NCBI RefSeq assembly: GCF_000577615.1
Contig: NZ_CBXX010000025.1
Span: 1-64,000, forward strand
Direction of reading: 5' to 3'
Length of the DNA: 64,000 bases
Source: Herbaspirillum sp. RV1423
GTDB lineage: Bacteria; Pseudomonadota; Gammaproteobacteria; Burkholderiales; Burkholderiaceae_D
Shown: positions 19,781 to 28,027 of the stretch, one piece after another
How the letters are laid out: each line of letters opens with the position of its first letter
Numbering within the stretch: the stretch's first letter is position 1
Position numbers and translations under genes: made by a program
Notes under the pieces: model-generated
Seen by the model: the letters and a program-made list of their open reading frames with translations, nothing else
Database searches by the model: none
Told to the model about the DNA's origin: nothing

Positions 19781-20614
19781 TTAATTTGGATTGATCGGTT
19801 CGACCTTGTAGTCGCGTGTCATCTTGTAGCTGGAATTGGCGCCCAGCCATTTGTCGAAGCTGACTTGCAGTTCGCCTGATTTTTCGTAGGCCTGCAGGAT
19901 TTGATTGATCGCTGCCATCAGCGCAGGTTCGTTCTTGTTGATGGTGACGCCGACCCGTTCCTCGAAAATCGAGCCGGGCAAGAGGCGGTATTGTTCGCCG
20001 CCTTTTTGCTCTGCTTCACGCATGAAACGCGTCAGGATCAGTTGGCCTGCAACCAGGCCGTCGACCTTGCCTTGTTGCAGGGCGAGGAAACCGGATGAAA
20101 TATCGTGGAACGTCAGCATGCGCGAGTCAGGCAGCTTGGCGGCGCCGACAGCGGCAGAACTGGAGCCTTCGCTGGCGGATATTTTCTTGCCCACCAGATC
20201 GGCGGCAGTCTTGATCGGTGAACTGTCCCGCACCAGCACCTTGATGGGCGCCACAAAATACTGGTAGCTGAAGTCGACCTGACTGGCGCGTGCCGGCATA
20301 TACGCCATGGCAGCGGCCAGGACATCGACGCGGCGGGTCTTCAGTTCGGGAATGCGGGCATCGGTAGAGACGGGCTTGTGTAGCAGCTTCACGCCCAGGC
20401 CTTTGGCCAGCGCATTGCAGATGTCTACATCGAAGCCGACGATCTGGCGGGTGTTGGCATCGGGAAAGGCATAAGGTTCGCTGGCATTCTGGGTGCCGCA
20501 ATTGAGGCTGCCGCGCGCCTTGATGTCAGCCAGTTGATCAGCGTGCGCCGTGATGCCGACAGTGCTCAACAAGAGCACGCATACAGCCTGGCTTAATAAT
20601 GCAGATTTCTTCAT
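19781..20614 (-). CDS. Polar amino-acid ABC transporter substrate-binding protein
   Basis: A 277-aa periplasmic protein with a clear Sec signal peptide (MKKSALLSQAVCVLLLSTVGITAHA-D). The family 3 solute-binding signature (GFDVDICNALAKGLGVKLLHKPV) lies around residues 60-80, followed by RIPELKTRRVDVLAA, as in GltI/FliY-type binding proteins. It is the first gene of the operon with two permeases and the ATPase. The link with cysteine dioxygenase suggests a sulfur amino acid as ligand, but the pocket residues cannot be assigned here. Confidence 0.9.
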   Translation of the reverse strand: MKKSALLSQAVCVLLLSTVGITAHADQLADIKARGSLNCGTQNASEPYAFPDANTRQIVGFDVDICNALAKGLGVKLLHKPVSTDARIPELKTRRVDVLAAAMAYMPARASQVDFSYQYFVAPIKVLVRDSSPIKTAADLVGKKISASEGSSSAAVGAAKLPDSRMLTFHDISSGFLALQQGKVDGLVAGQLILTRFMREAEQKGGEQYRLLPGSIFEERVGVTINKNEPALMAAINQILQAYEKSGELQVSFDKWLGANSSYKMTRDYKVEPINPN

Positions 20615-20900
20615 CTTGGTGTCCCTGTATAAAATTTACGCAAAAAACAAGTACAACGAATCAATTTCTTCCCGAATATCGTCAGATGTTCCGAAGCATC
20701 CTTCCTGCAATCCAAGGCCTCAGACTATCCAAGAACGACCGCATGAACAATTTAATTTTGCGCGTTAAAATATAAGAAATGTTTATGTTTTGATGTCACT
20801 ATAGTGGTGCAAATCGCTGTTTTTGTAGTGATTCACACAATTTAACGCACCATTTTGTGCAGTGCGGCTAATTTGTTTTTTGATCGAAATGAGGGCTTTG
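20615..20900. promoter_or_regulatory. Divergent promoter/operator region between the importer operon and its LysR gene
   Basis: This 286-bp AT-rich stretch separates the two divergent transcripts. It contains the perfect palindrome CACTATAGTG at 20797-20806 and a GCAC-N6-GTGC repeat at about 20847-20860, both possible LysR contact sites, plus TATAAAAT at about 20633-20640 close to the binding-protein start. LysR regulators usually bind such divergent regions. None of these sites is proven. Confidence 0.5.
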
Positions 20901-21791
20901 ATGCGAAATCTGGACATGGAATTGTTGCGTACATTTGTTGCAATTTCCGAGTTTTCGTCGTTTGCCGCCGCCGCCGATCAGGTCCATCGGACGCAGTCGG
21001 CGGTGACGCAGCAAATGCAGCGTCTGGAGTCCCAACTGGGTTTTTCCATCTTCCAGAAAACCGGACGCAGCAAGCAATTGACGGCACAGGGCAGCAAGCT
21101 GCTGGAGTATGCGATCCGGATTCTGGCGCTCAATGATGAGGCTCTGGGCATGCTGGATATGGACGACGTCAAGGGTTCGCTGCGCATCGGCGCACCCAAT
21201 GACATTGCGGAAACAATCCTGCCGTCGCTGTTGGCGCGTTTCGCAAAAATCTATCCTCATCTGCGGATGGAAATCCATGTCGGGCGCAGCCCCTTTTTGA
21301 TGCAGGCATTGCGCCGCGGCGAGATCGATTTGACGCTGTCGACGCGCAAAAGCGATGTGCATCCTGGATTTATTTTGCGGACATCGCCCACGGTCTGGCT
21401 ATGTGCAACGGACTATGTCCACAATCCGGCCAATCCGATCAAGCTGGTAGTGGCTGATGAGCCCAGTCTTTTCCGCGAGCTTGCGCTGCAGTCGCTCAAT
21501 GCGGCCGGCATCGCGTATCACATCAGCTATGTCGCGCCGTCGCTGGTCGGCATCAAGGCCGCGTTGCGTGCAGGTCTTGGCATCACTGCGCGCAGCATAG
21601 AAATGATCAGTCCGGAATTCCGCGTGTTGGGCGAGTCGGAAGGATTTCCGCGCTTGCCGGATGTGAATTTCTTTTTGTATTTGCGCGACGAGCAGGTCGG
21701 TACGATTGCCAAGATAGTGTTCGATACCTTAAGCAAAAGCAGCCATGATCATGGGCGGGCGCTGTCTTCATCAGTACCTGTTCCAGGATAA
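20901..21791 (+). CDS. LysR-family transcriptional regulator
   Basis: Encodes 296 aa from ATG 20901 (MRNLDMELLRTF), which has GAGGG about 6 nt upstream. The N-terminal winged helix-turn-helix occupies about residues 5-62 (FAAAADQVHRTQSAVTQQMQRLE), followed by a periplasmic-binding-protein-like effector domain (about 90-285). LysR regulators bind DNA as tetramers and respond to a small ligand, often a pathway metabolite. Being divergent from the amino-acid importer and cysteine-dioxygenase operon, it most likely controls that operon. The effector is unknown. Confidence 0.9.
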   Translation: MRNLDMELLRTFVAISEFSSFAAAADQVHRTQSAVTQQMQRLESQLGFSIFQKTGRSKQLTAQGSKLLEYAIRILALNDEALGMLDMDDVKGSLRIGAPNDIAETILPSLLARFAKIYPHLRMEIHVGRSPFLMQALRRGEIDLTLSTRKSDVHPGFILRTSPTVWLCATDYVHNPANPIKLVVADEPSLFRELALQSLNAAGIAYHISYVAPSLVGIKAALRAGLGITARSIEMISPEFRVLGESEGFPRLPDVNFFLYLRDEQVGTIAKIVFDTLSKSSHDHGRALSSSVPVPG

Positions 21792-21877
21792 GAAATCCAA
21801 CTGTCGATACATCGATAAAATGATTGCGGGTGATATGCTCTGCAAAACAACACATTCCTGATTTTTTTTAGAAATAC

Positions 21878-23353
21878 ATGACACAGACTGAATTGATTTT
21901 TCTCGCCATGATTGCCGTGGGCGTCGTGCTGCAAATATTGATCCTCGTGCGCAGCCGTGGCGGCGTTGACATTGACACGCCTTTGCAACAGGTCAAGAGC
22001 GAATTGCAGCGCCATCAGCAGGACCTCGCCGAACGCAGCGAGCGCGAACTGCGCGATCAGATGCAATCCAACGCGCAAAACACGCGCCAGGAACTCGGCA
22101 GCAATTTCGGCCAGTTGCAACAGACGCTGGCCGCGCAGATGACCAGCGTCGCGACCTTGCAGAACAACCAGATCGACGGTTTCGCGCAGCAACTGGTCAA
22201 GCTCAACGAAACCAACGCCCAGCAGCTCGACGGCATGCGCCAGACCATGAACCTGCAGGCGCAAGCCAGCCGCGAAGAGCAAGCGGCGTCGCTGAAGCGT
22301 TTCGGCGACACGTTGAACCAGACGCTGACGACGCTGACCGAGTCCAACGCACAGCGCATGGCGGAAGTGCGCGCCACGCTGGAAGCCAAGATCAAGGACC
22401 TGCAACTCGACAACGGCAACCGCCTGGAAGAAATGCGCAAGACCGTCGACGAGAAATTGCACGCCACGCTGGAGCAGCGCCTTGGAGAGTCGTTCAAGCT
22501 GGTGTCGGACCGCCTCGAGAAAGTCCATCAGGGTCTTGGTGAAATGCAGCAACTGGCGATTGGCGTCGGCGATCTCAAACGTGTGCTGACCAACGTCAAG
22601 ACGCGCGGCACCTGGGGGGAAGTGCAACTGGAGATGTTGCTGGAACAGGTGCTTACACCCGAACAGTACGCCAAGAACGTCGAAACCGTGCCTAACAGCG
22701 GCGAGCGCGTCGAGTTCGCCATCAAGCTGCCGGGCAACGACGATGGCGGCACGCCCGTGTGGATGCCGATCGACGCCAAGTTCCCGAAGGAGCAGTACGA
22801 ACGCCTGGCGGACGCCGCCGATCGCGCCGATGCCGAAGGCGTGGCGCAGGCCGGACGCGAACTGGAGCGTGCGGTGCGCGGCGAAGCCAAGACTATCGCC
22901 GAGAAGTATTTGTCGCCGCCGCTGACGACCGATTTCGCCATCCTGTTCCTGCCGACCGAGGGTTTGTACGCGGAAGTCATGCGTCGTCCCGGTTTGTCGG
23001 ACGAATTGCAACGCACCTATCGCGTGAGCATCGCGGGTCCGTCGACCTTGTCGGCCCTGCTGAACAGTTTGCAGATGGGATTCCGCACGCTGGCGCTGGA
23101 GAAACGTTCATCGGAAGTGTGGCAGGTGCTGGGCGCGGTCAAGACGGAGTTCGGCAAGTTCGGCGACGTGCTGGCGGCGACCAAGAGCACGCTGGAACGC
23201 GCCGCCAAGAATATCGAGCAAGCCGAAACCCGCACGCGTCAGATGACGCGCAAACTGAAGTCGGTGGAAGCTTTGCCGAGCGACGCCGCGCAGAAATTGC
23301 TGGGAACGGCCGAGCCGGAAATCGACGGCGATGGCCAGAATGAATTGTTGTAA
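21878..23353 (+). CDS. rmuC: DNA recombination protein RmuC
   Basis: Encodes 491 aa with an N-terminal membrane anchor (about residues 4-24, LIFLAMIAVGVVLQILILV), a long Gln/Glu-rich coiled coil (about 30-200) and the conserved RmuC nuclease-like core (about 200-420: GTWGEVQLEMLLEQVLTPEQYAKN, WMPIDAKFPKEQYERL). RmuC limits DNA rearrangements such as short-repeat inversions in E. coli and has a PD-(D/E)XK-like fold. It stands alone between the LysR gene and a convergent aldehyde dehydrogenase gene. Confidence 0.93.
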   Translation: MTQTELIFLAMIAVGVVLQILILVRSRGGVDIDTPLQQVKSELQRHQQDLAERSERELRDQMQSNAQNTRQELGSNFGQLQQTLAAQMTSVATLQNNQIDGFAQQLVKLNETNAQQLDGMRQTMNLQAQASREEQAASLKRFGDTLNQTLTTLTESNAQRMAEVRATLEAKIKDLQLDNGNRLEEMRKTVDEKLHATLEQRLGESFKLVSDRLEKVHQGLGEMQQLAIGVGDLKRVLTNVKTRGTWGEVQLEMLLEQVLTPEQYAKNVETVPNSGERVEFAIKLPGNDDGGTPVWMPIDAKFPKEQYERLADAADRADAEGVAQAGRELERAVRGEAKTIAEKYLSPPLTTDFAILFLPTEGLYAEVMRRPGLSDELQRTYRVSIAGPSTLSALLNSLQMGFRTLALEKRSSEVWQVLGAVKTEFGKFGDVLAATKSTLERAAKNIEQAETRTRQMTRKLKSVEALPSDAAQKLLGTAEPEIDGDGQNELL

Positions 23354-23403
23354 ATATTGCAAATGCGCCATCGTTTTCGCCGCATGACGGCGTTATCAGA
23401 AAC

Positions 23404-24807
23404 TCAGCGAATCAGGAATTTCATCAACAACGCAAACGCCTTGCCGTAAGGCGGGCTGAACAGTCGCATCGCATTGATGCGGCTTTGCGTAAACACCGGC
23501 TTCATGTGCGAAAAGCGCCTGAAACCTTCTTCTCCGTGATAGGCGCCGAAGCCGGATGCGCCGACGCCGCCGAAAGGCAAGGTCTCCTGAGCAATGTGCA
23601 GCAGCGTGTCGTTGACTGTTACGCCGCCGGTGATCGTCTGCAGCAATACCTGATCGATGGCCGACTGGTCCTTGGCGAACAGGTAGAGCGCCAGTGGACG
23701 GGGCCGGGCATTGACGAAGGCGATCGCTTCGTCGAGATCGCCGTAGCCGATCAACGGCAGCAAGGGACCGAAAATTTCTTCCTGCATGATGCGTGCCGCC
23801 GGTGCTACCTGCGTCAGCACCACCGGCGGCATCAGGCGCGTCGACGCATGCGGCGTATGCGTGGTGAGGGGCGTGACGACGGCGCCTAGCTGTTGCGCGT
23901 CTGCGCAGAGTGCCTGCAAGCGCTCGAAATGGCGCTGGTTGATGATGCAGGTGTAGTCGTCGGTCGCCAGTCGTTCGTCGTTGAGCGCAGGGTACATGCG
24001 CGTCACGGCCTCGCGTGCGGCGTCGATGAACGCTTGTTCCCGGCCCTGCGGCAGCAACACATAATCCGGTGCGATGCAGGTTTGTCCGGCATTGAGTAAT
24101 TTGCCGCTCATGATGCGCATCACGGCGCGCTTGAAGTCGGCATTGGGGGCGACGATGGCCGGCGATTTTCCGCCCAGCTCTAGCGTCACCGGCGTCAGGC
24201 GGGTGCTCGCGATGCGCATGACTTCGCGGCCGATGGCGGTCGAGCCGGTAAAGATGAGGTGGTCGAACGCGAGGGCGCAGAATTCCTGGGCGACGTCGGC
24301 GCCGCCGTTGACAACTGCGATTTCGTCCTCTGAAAACGACTGCCGGATCAGCCGGTCGAACAGCTCGCCGAATCCGGGCGTATTCTCCGACAGCTTGATC
24401 ATCGCCAGGTTGCCTGCGGCCAGCGCGCAGGCAAGCGGACCGACGGTCAGCAGCAGCGGATAATTCCACGGCGTGACGATGCCGACCACGCCGAGCGGCT
24501 GCGGCAACAGGCAGTTCCTGGCCGGCTTGTACCAAAGCGCTGTCGGCCGCGTCTGCGGCTGCATCCATTGTCTGCCGTGGGCGAGCGCGTGATCGATCGC
24601 CTGCAGGCTGGTGAAGACTTCGAGGAATTGCGTCTCGTGCTGCGAGCGGTTGCCAAAGTCGGCGCTGATGGCGGCGGCAATATCTTGCTTGTGCCGCAGC
24701 AGCAGATGGCGCAGGCGCATCAGCTTGTCCTTGCGGACCTCCCACGGCGGCGCCGGTTGCGCGCGCGAGCACAGGTGCAGCCGGTCGAAGCGCGCCGCTA
24801 ACGTCAT
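23404..24807 (-). CDS. Coniferyl-aldehyde-dehydrogenase-type ALDH
   Basis: Encodes 467 aa of the NAD(P)-dependent aldehyde dehydrogenase superfamily with catalytic Cys244 (NAGQTCIAPDYV), general base Glu210 (LELGGKSPAIV) and the FTGSTAIGREVM cofactor motif. The short length, absence of a C-terminal extension and the ending SPPYGKAFALLMKFL resemble class 3/coniferyl aldehyde dehydrogenases (CalB). These oxidise hydroxycinnamyl or long-chain aldehydes to acids; the in vivo substrate here is not certain. The ATG is 4 bp after the moeA stop codon, so it appears to be translated from the molybdenum-cofactor transcript, an unexpected pairing. Confidence 0.85.
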   Translation of the reverse strand: MTLAARFDRLHLCSRAQPAPPWEVRKDKLMRLRHLLLRHKQDIAAAISADFGNRSQHETQFLEVFTSLQAIDHALAHGRQWMQPQTRPTALWYKPARNCLLPQPLGVVGIVTPWNYPLLLTVGPLACALAAGNLAMIKLSENTPGFGELFDRLIRQSFSEDEIAVVNGGADVAQEFCALAFDHLIFTGSTAIGREVMRIASTRLTPVTLELGGKSPAIVAPNADFKRAVMRIMSGKLLNAGQTCIAPDYVLLPQGREQAFIDAAREAVTRMYPALNDERLATDDYTCIINQRHFERLQALCADAQQLGAVVTPLTTHTPHASTRLMPPVVLTQVAPAARIMQEEIFGPLLPLIGYGDLDEAIAFVNARPRPLALYLFAKDQSAIDQVLLQTITGGVTVNDTLLHIAQETLPFGGVGASGFGAYHGEEGFRRFSHMKPVFTQSRINAMRLFSPPYGKAFALLMKFLIR

Positions 24808-24811
24808 GGAG

Positions 24812-26110
24812 TCAGGTCAGCCCGTCGAACAGGACGACCCGCACCTTGTCGCCGGCAGCAATGTCGCCCTGGGCGTCGTCGAGCACGATGATGCAGTTGG
24901 CGTCCGACATCGAGCGCAGGATGCCGGAGCCTTGCGCGCCGGTGAGCTTCACTTTCCATTCGCCGTCGCTATCGGCGGCGAGGATGCCGCGCTGGTATTC
25001 GGTACGTCCCGGCTTCTTGCGGATCGCCGACAGCGATGTCGCGTGCAGGCGCGGCAGAGGACTGGCGGTCGCACCCATCATGCGCAGCAAGGCATCGCGC
25101 ACGAAGAAGTAAAAACTCACCATCACCGCGACCGGGTTGCCCGGCAGGCCGAACAGGTAGGCGCCGCGGCCTTGCGAGGCAATGCGACCGAAAGCCATCG
25201 GCCGGCCCGGGCGCATGCCGATTTTCCAGAACAGCATGTCGCCCAGCTTGGTCATGGTCTGCTTGGTGTAATCGGCCACGCCGACCGAGACGCCGCCCGA
25301 GGTGATGACCGCGTCGGCATGTTCGCAGGCGCTGCGAAACGCCGCTTCCATCGCAACGGGATCGTCCTTGACCACGCCCATGTCGATGATCTCGCAACCC
25401 AGGCGCGTGAGCATGCCGTACAAGGTGTAGCGGTTGGAGTCGTAGACGCAGCCGGGATCAAGCGGCTCGCCGACCGAACGCAACTCGTCGCCGGTCGAGA
25501 AGAAGGCCACGCGCAGGCGACGCTGCACCGATACTTCCACCACGCCTAGCGACGCCAGCAGGCCGATGTCGGCCGGACGCAGGATCTTGCCGGCGCGCAG
25601 CGCGACCTGGCCGTTGCGCAAGTCTTCGCCGCGCAGGCGGCGGTTGTCGCCAGGGCGTATCGGCGAGATGCTGCTGCCGGCCGGAATGGCGACGGTGTCG
25701 GCGGTCCGACCCTCGGTGAATTCCTGCGGCACAACCGTGTCGCAATCGGCCGGCATGGCGGCGCCGGTCATGATGCGTACGCATTCGCCTGCGGCGACGC
25801 CGCCGTCGAACTGCTGGCCGGCATGGACGCTGCCGACGATGCGCAGGACCAGCGTTTCTCCAGCGACGATATCCGCGCTGCGCAGCGCATAGCCGTCCAT
25901 GGCGGAGTTGTCGTTGGCGGGGACGTCGATGGTCGAGGTAATGTCGGCGGCCAGCGTGCGGTCGAGCGCGCTGCGAATGGCGACGCGTTCGACCGAGGCG
26001 ATCGGCTGCACGTAGTCGTGGATGATCTGTTGTGCCTGCGGCACGGTCATGGCCTCCGGGTCATAATCGGAGACGCAACTGACGATATCGGACAAGGAGC
26101 GTTGGGGCAT
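24812..26110 (-). CDS. moeA: Molybdopterin molybdenumtransferase MoeA
   Basis: Encodes 432 aa of the MoeA family, which inserts molybdate into adenylylated molybdopterin. The order of motifs is typical: PANDNSAMDGYALRSADI near residue 65, RPGDNRRLRGEDL near 135, FFSTGDELRSVGEPL near 205, ITSGGVSVGVADYTKQTM near 270, and GLPGNPVAVMVSFYFFV near 320, with a C-terminal domain IV. It starts immediately after the mobA stop codon, in the order moaA-mobA-moeA, so cofactor ring synthesis, nucleotide addition and metal insertion are encoded together. Confidence 0.95.
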   Translation of the reverse strand: MPQRSLSDIVSCVSDYDPEAMTVPQAQQIIHDYVQPIASVERVAIRSALDRTLAADITSTIDVPANDNSAMDGYALRSADIVAGETLVLRIVGSVHAGQQFDGGVAAGECVRIMTGAAMPADCDTVVPQEFTEGRTADTVAIPAGSSISPIRPGDNRRLRGEDLRNGQVALRAGKILRPADIGLLASLGVVEVSVQRRLRVAFFSTGDELRSVGEPLDPGCVYDSNRYTLYGMLTRLGCEIIDMGVVKDDPVAMEAAFRSACEHADAVITSGGVSVGVADYTKQTMTKLGDMLFWKIGMRPGRPMAFGRIASQGRGAYLFGLPGNPVAVMVSFYFFVRDALLRMMGATASPLPRLHATSLSAIRKKPGRTEYQRGILAADSDGEWKVKLTGAQGSGILRSMSDANCIIVLDDAQGDIAAGDKVRVVLFDGLT

Positions 26111-26707
26111 TTATTCTGATTCCAGTTGGTGCAGCTCTTGCAACGTGTTGATGTTGCTGAAGGCGGCTTCGTCGTCGAAACTGACTTCGGCGGTGTGGAT
26201 GCCGGCAAACCAGCGCTCCATTTTGCGGCCGTCCTGTTGCAGATAATGCGTCAGGGACGGCAGCAGCGTTTTTTTAAGCAGGCAGAATACCGGATGGCGT
26301 TGCCGGCTGGCTTGTCCGGTGACTGCGATGGCGGCGTCGGCTTGCTGTTGGCAAAGCGCTGCCGCCAGCATCGTCACCAGATCGGACGGCAGTAAAGGCG
26401 AATCGCACGGCACCGCGGCCAGGTAATCCGTGGAGCAATGCGTGAGGCCGCTATGCAGTCCCGCCAGCGGGCCGGGAAAGTCGGGCAGCAGGTCGGGCCA
26501 CACCGGCAGGCCGAACGCCGCATAGTCGCTTTGGTGGCGGTTGGCGTTGATGGCAATGCTGCCGACTTGCGGCGCCAGCCGCGCGATGGCATACGCCGCC
26601 AGCGGTTTGCCGTGCAACAGTTGCAAGCCCTTGTCGGCATGACCCATGCGGGCGCCGCGTCCACCGGCGAGTATCAGGCCCGTGATCTGGTCGGCAGCGA
26701 TGGACAC
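26111..26707 (-). CDS. mobA: Molybdenum cofactor guanylyltransferase MobA
   Basis: Encodes 198 aa from a GTG start at 26707 (MSIAADQITGLILAGGRGARMG), chosen because the nucleotide-binding motif LAGGRGARMGHADKGLQ must lie close to the N-terminus; the frame stays open further upstream but overlaps moaA. MobA transfers GMP from GTP to molybdenum cofactor, giving the guanine dinucleotide form used by DMSO-reductase-family enzymes. The start lies only 1-2 bp past the moaA stop, so the two are translationally coupled. Confidence 0.9.
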   Translation of the reverse strand: MSIAADQITGLILAGGRGARMGHADKGLQLLHGKPLAAYAIARLAPQVGSIAINANRHQSDYAAFGLPVWPDLLPDFPGPLAGLHSGLTHCSTDYLAAVPCDSPLLPSDLVTMLAAALCQQQADAAIAVTGQASRQRHPVFCLLKKTLLPSLTHYLQQDGRKMERWFAGIHTAEVSFDDEAAFSNINTLQELHQLESE

Positions 26708-26708
26708 T

Positions 26709-27833
26709 TCAGCCGCCGATGTACGACATTTCGACTTTGCGCACTTGCGGCATCGATGTCGTGGAAGGACCTTTGTTTTCGCTGCGCAGTTCGGAGTAGC
26801 GGTCGCCGCGGTTGTGCCAGATGTTGGCGATGGCCGACGAGATTTCGGCGTCGCTGCGTTCGCCGCGCAACAATCCGCGTAAATCGTGGCCTTCGCTGGC
26901 GAAGAGGCAGGTGTAGACCTTGCCTTCGGTGGACAGGCGCGCGCGGCTGCAGTCGTGGCAAAAGGCTTGCGTGACGCTGGAGATGACGCCGACTTCTCCG
27001 CCGCCGTCCTTGTAGCGCCAGCGTTGCGCGGTCTCTCCGGCGTAGTTGGCGTCGATGGCTTCGAGCGGCAGCTCTGCATGGAGGCGGCGAATTACTTCGC
27101 TCGACGGCACCACATCGTCCATGCGCCAGCCGTTGGAGCTGCCGACGTCCATGTATTCGATGAAGCGCAAAATGAAAGGCGAGTCCTTGAAATGGCGCGC
27201 CATTGGCAGGATTTCGTGGTCGTTGACGCCTTTCTTGACGACCATGTTGATCTTGATCGGACCGAGGCCGACCTGGTGCGCTATGTCGAGGCCGTGCAGG
27301 ATCTGCGCGACCGACACGTCGACATCGTTCATGCGCTTGAAGTTGGCGTCGTCCAGCGCATCCAGCGACACGGTCACGCGCTTGAGGCCGGCATCCTTGA
27401 GCGCCAGGGCTTTTTGCGCCAGCAGCGTGCCGTTGGTGGTCAGCGTGAGGTCGAGCTCGCGGCCGTCGGGCGTGCGCAGTTCGTGCAGCATGCCGACGAG
27501 GCGTTCCAGATGCTTGCGCAAGAGCGGTTCGCCGCCGGTCAGGCGGATTTTCTCGACGCCATGGGCGACGAACAGCTTGGCCAGGCGCGTGATTTCTTCG
27601 AACGACAGCAACGAGGCGTGCGGCAGGAAGGTGTAGTCCTTGTCGAACACTTCCTTGGGCATGCAATAGACGCAGCGGAAGTTGCAGCGGTCGGTGACGG
27701 AAATGCGCAGGTCGTGCAGCGGGCGCATCATGGCGTCGGCGAGAAAGCCGGTCGGCGCTTCCAGCAGCTCGGGGACGGCTGCGAAGCTGCCGTTGAGGCG
27801 TTCGTCGATGATGGGAATGATGCGCTTGTTCAT
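26709..27833 (-). CDS. moaA: GTP 3',8-cyclase MoaA
   Basis: Encodes 374 aa of the radical-SAM family. The first [4Fe-4S] cluster motif is Cys50-x3-Cys54-x2-Cys57 in [13 protein letters not shown]. The C-terminal cluster cysteines are in [20 protein letters not shown] near residue 290. The SAM-binding GGEPLLR motif follows the first cluster. MoaA converts GTP to 3',8-cyclo-dihydro-GTP, the first step of molybdopterin synthesis. It has a N-terminal extension of ~38 residues relative to E. coli MoaA and, unusually, does not end in GG but in SYIGG, which retains the terminal Gly-Gly. It heads the moaA-mobA-moeA run. Confidence 0.95.
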   Translation of the reverse strand: MNKRIIPIIDERLNGSFAAVPELLEAPTGFLADAMMRPLHDLRISVTDRCNFRCVYCMPKEVFDKDYTFLPHASLLSFEEITRLAKLFVAHGVEKIRLTGGEPLLRKHLERLVGMLHELRTPDGRELDLTLTTNGTLLAQKALALKDAGLKRVTVSLDALDDANFKRMNDVDVSVAQILHGLDIAHQVGLGPIKINMVVKKGVNDHEILPMARHFKDSPFILRFIEYMDVGSSNGWRMDDVVPSSEVIRRLHAELPLEAIDANYAGETAQRWRYKDGGGEVGVISSVTQAFCHDCSRARLSTEGKVYTCLFASEGHDLRGLLRGERSDAEISSAIANIWHNRGDRYSELRSENKGPSTTSMPQVRKVEMSYIGG

Positions 27834-27971
27834 ACTCGCTACGATAGCACGAGGCCGGGGAACGCACAGTGTACAGAGTGAATGTCGCGGAGGCGGTACA
27901 GCAGCCGTCCGGCGGAACTTTTAGTTCCTTTTTGGCAAGGAAGCAGGTTTTTGCCCCAGAGGCTGCGGACG

Positions 27972-28000
27972 AAAAAAAGGGAGCTTTCACTCCCTTTTTT
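27972..28000 (-). terminator. Intrinsic terminator of rne
   Basis: A GGGAG/CTCCC stem, extended by A/T pairs and followed by a T-run on the minus strand, lies 28 bp past the rne stop codon. It is a textbook Rho-independent terminator; the A-rich opposite arm may make it work in both directions. Confidence 0.85.
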
Positions 28001-28027
28001 CCTTGTTGCGCGACGTTCGCTACGGCA

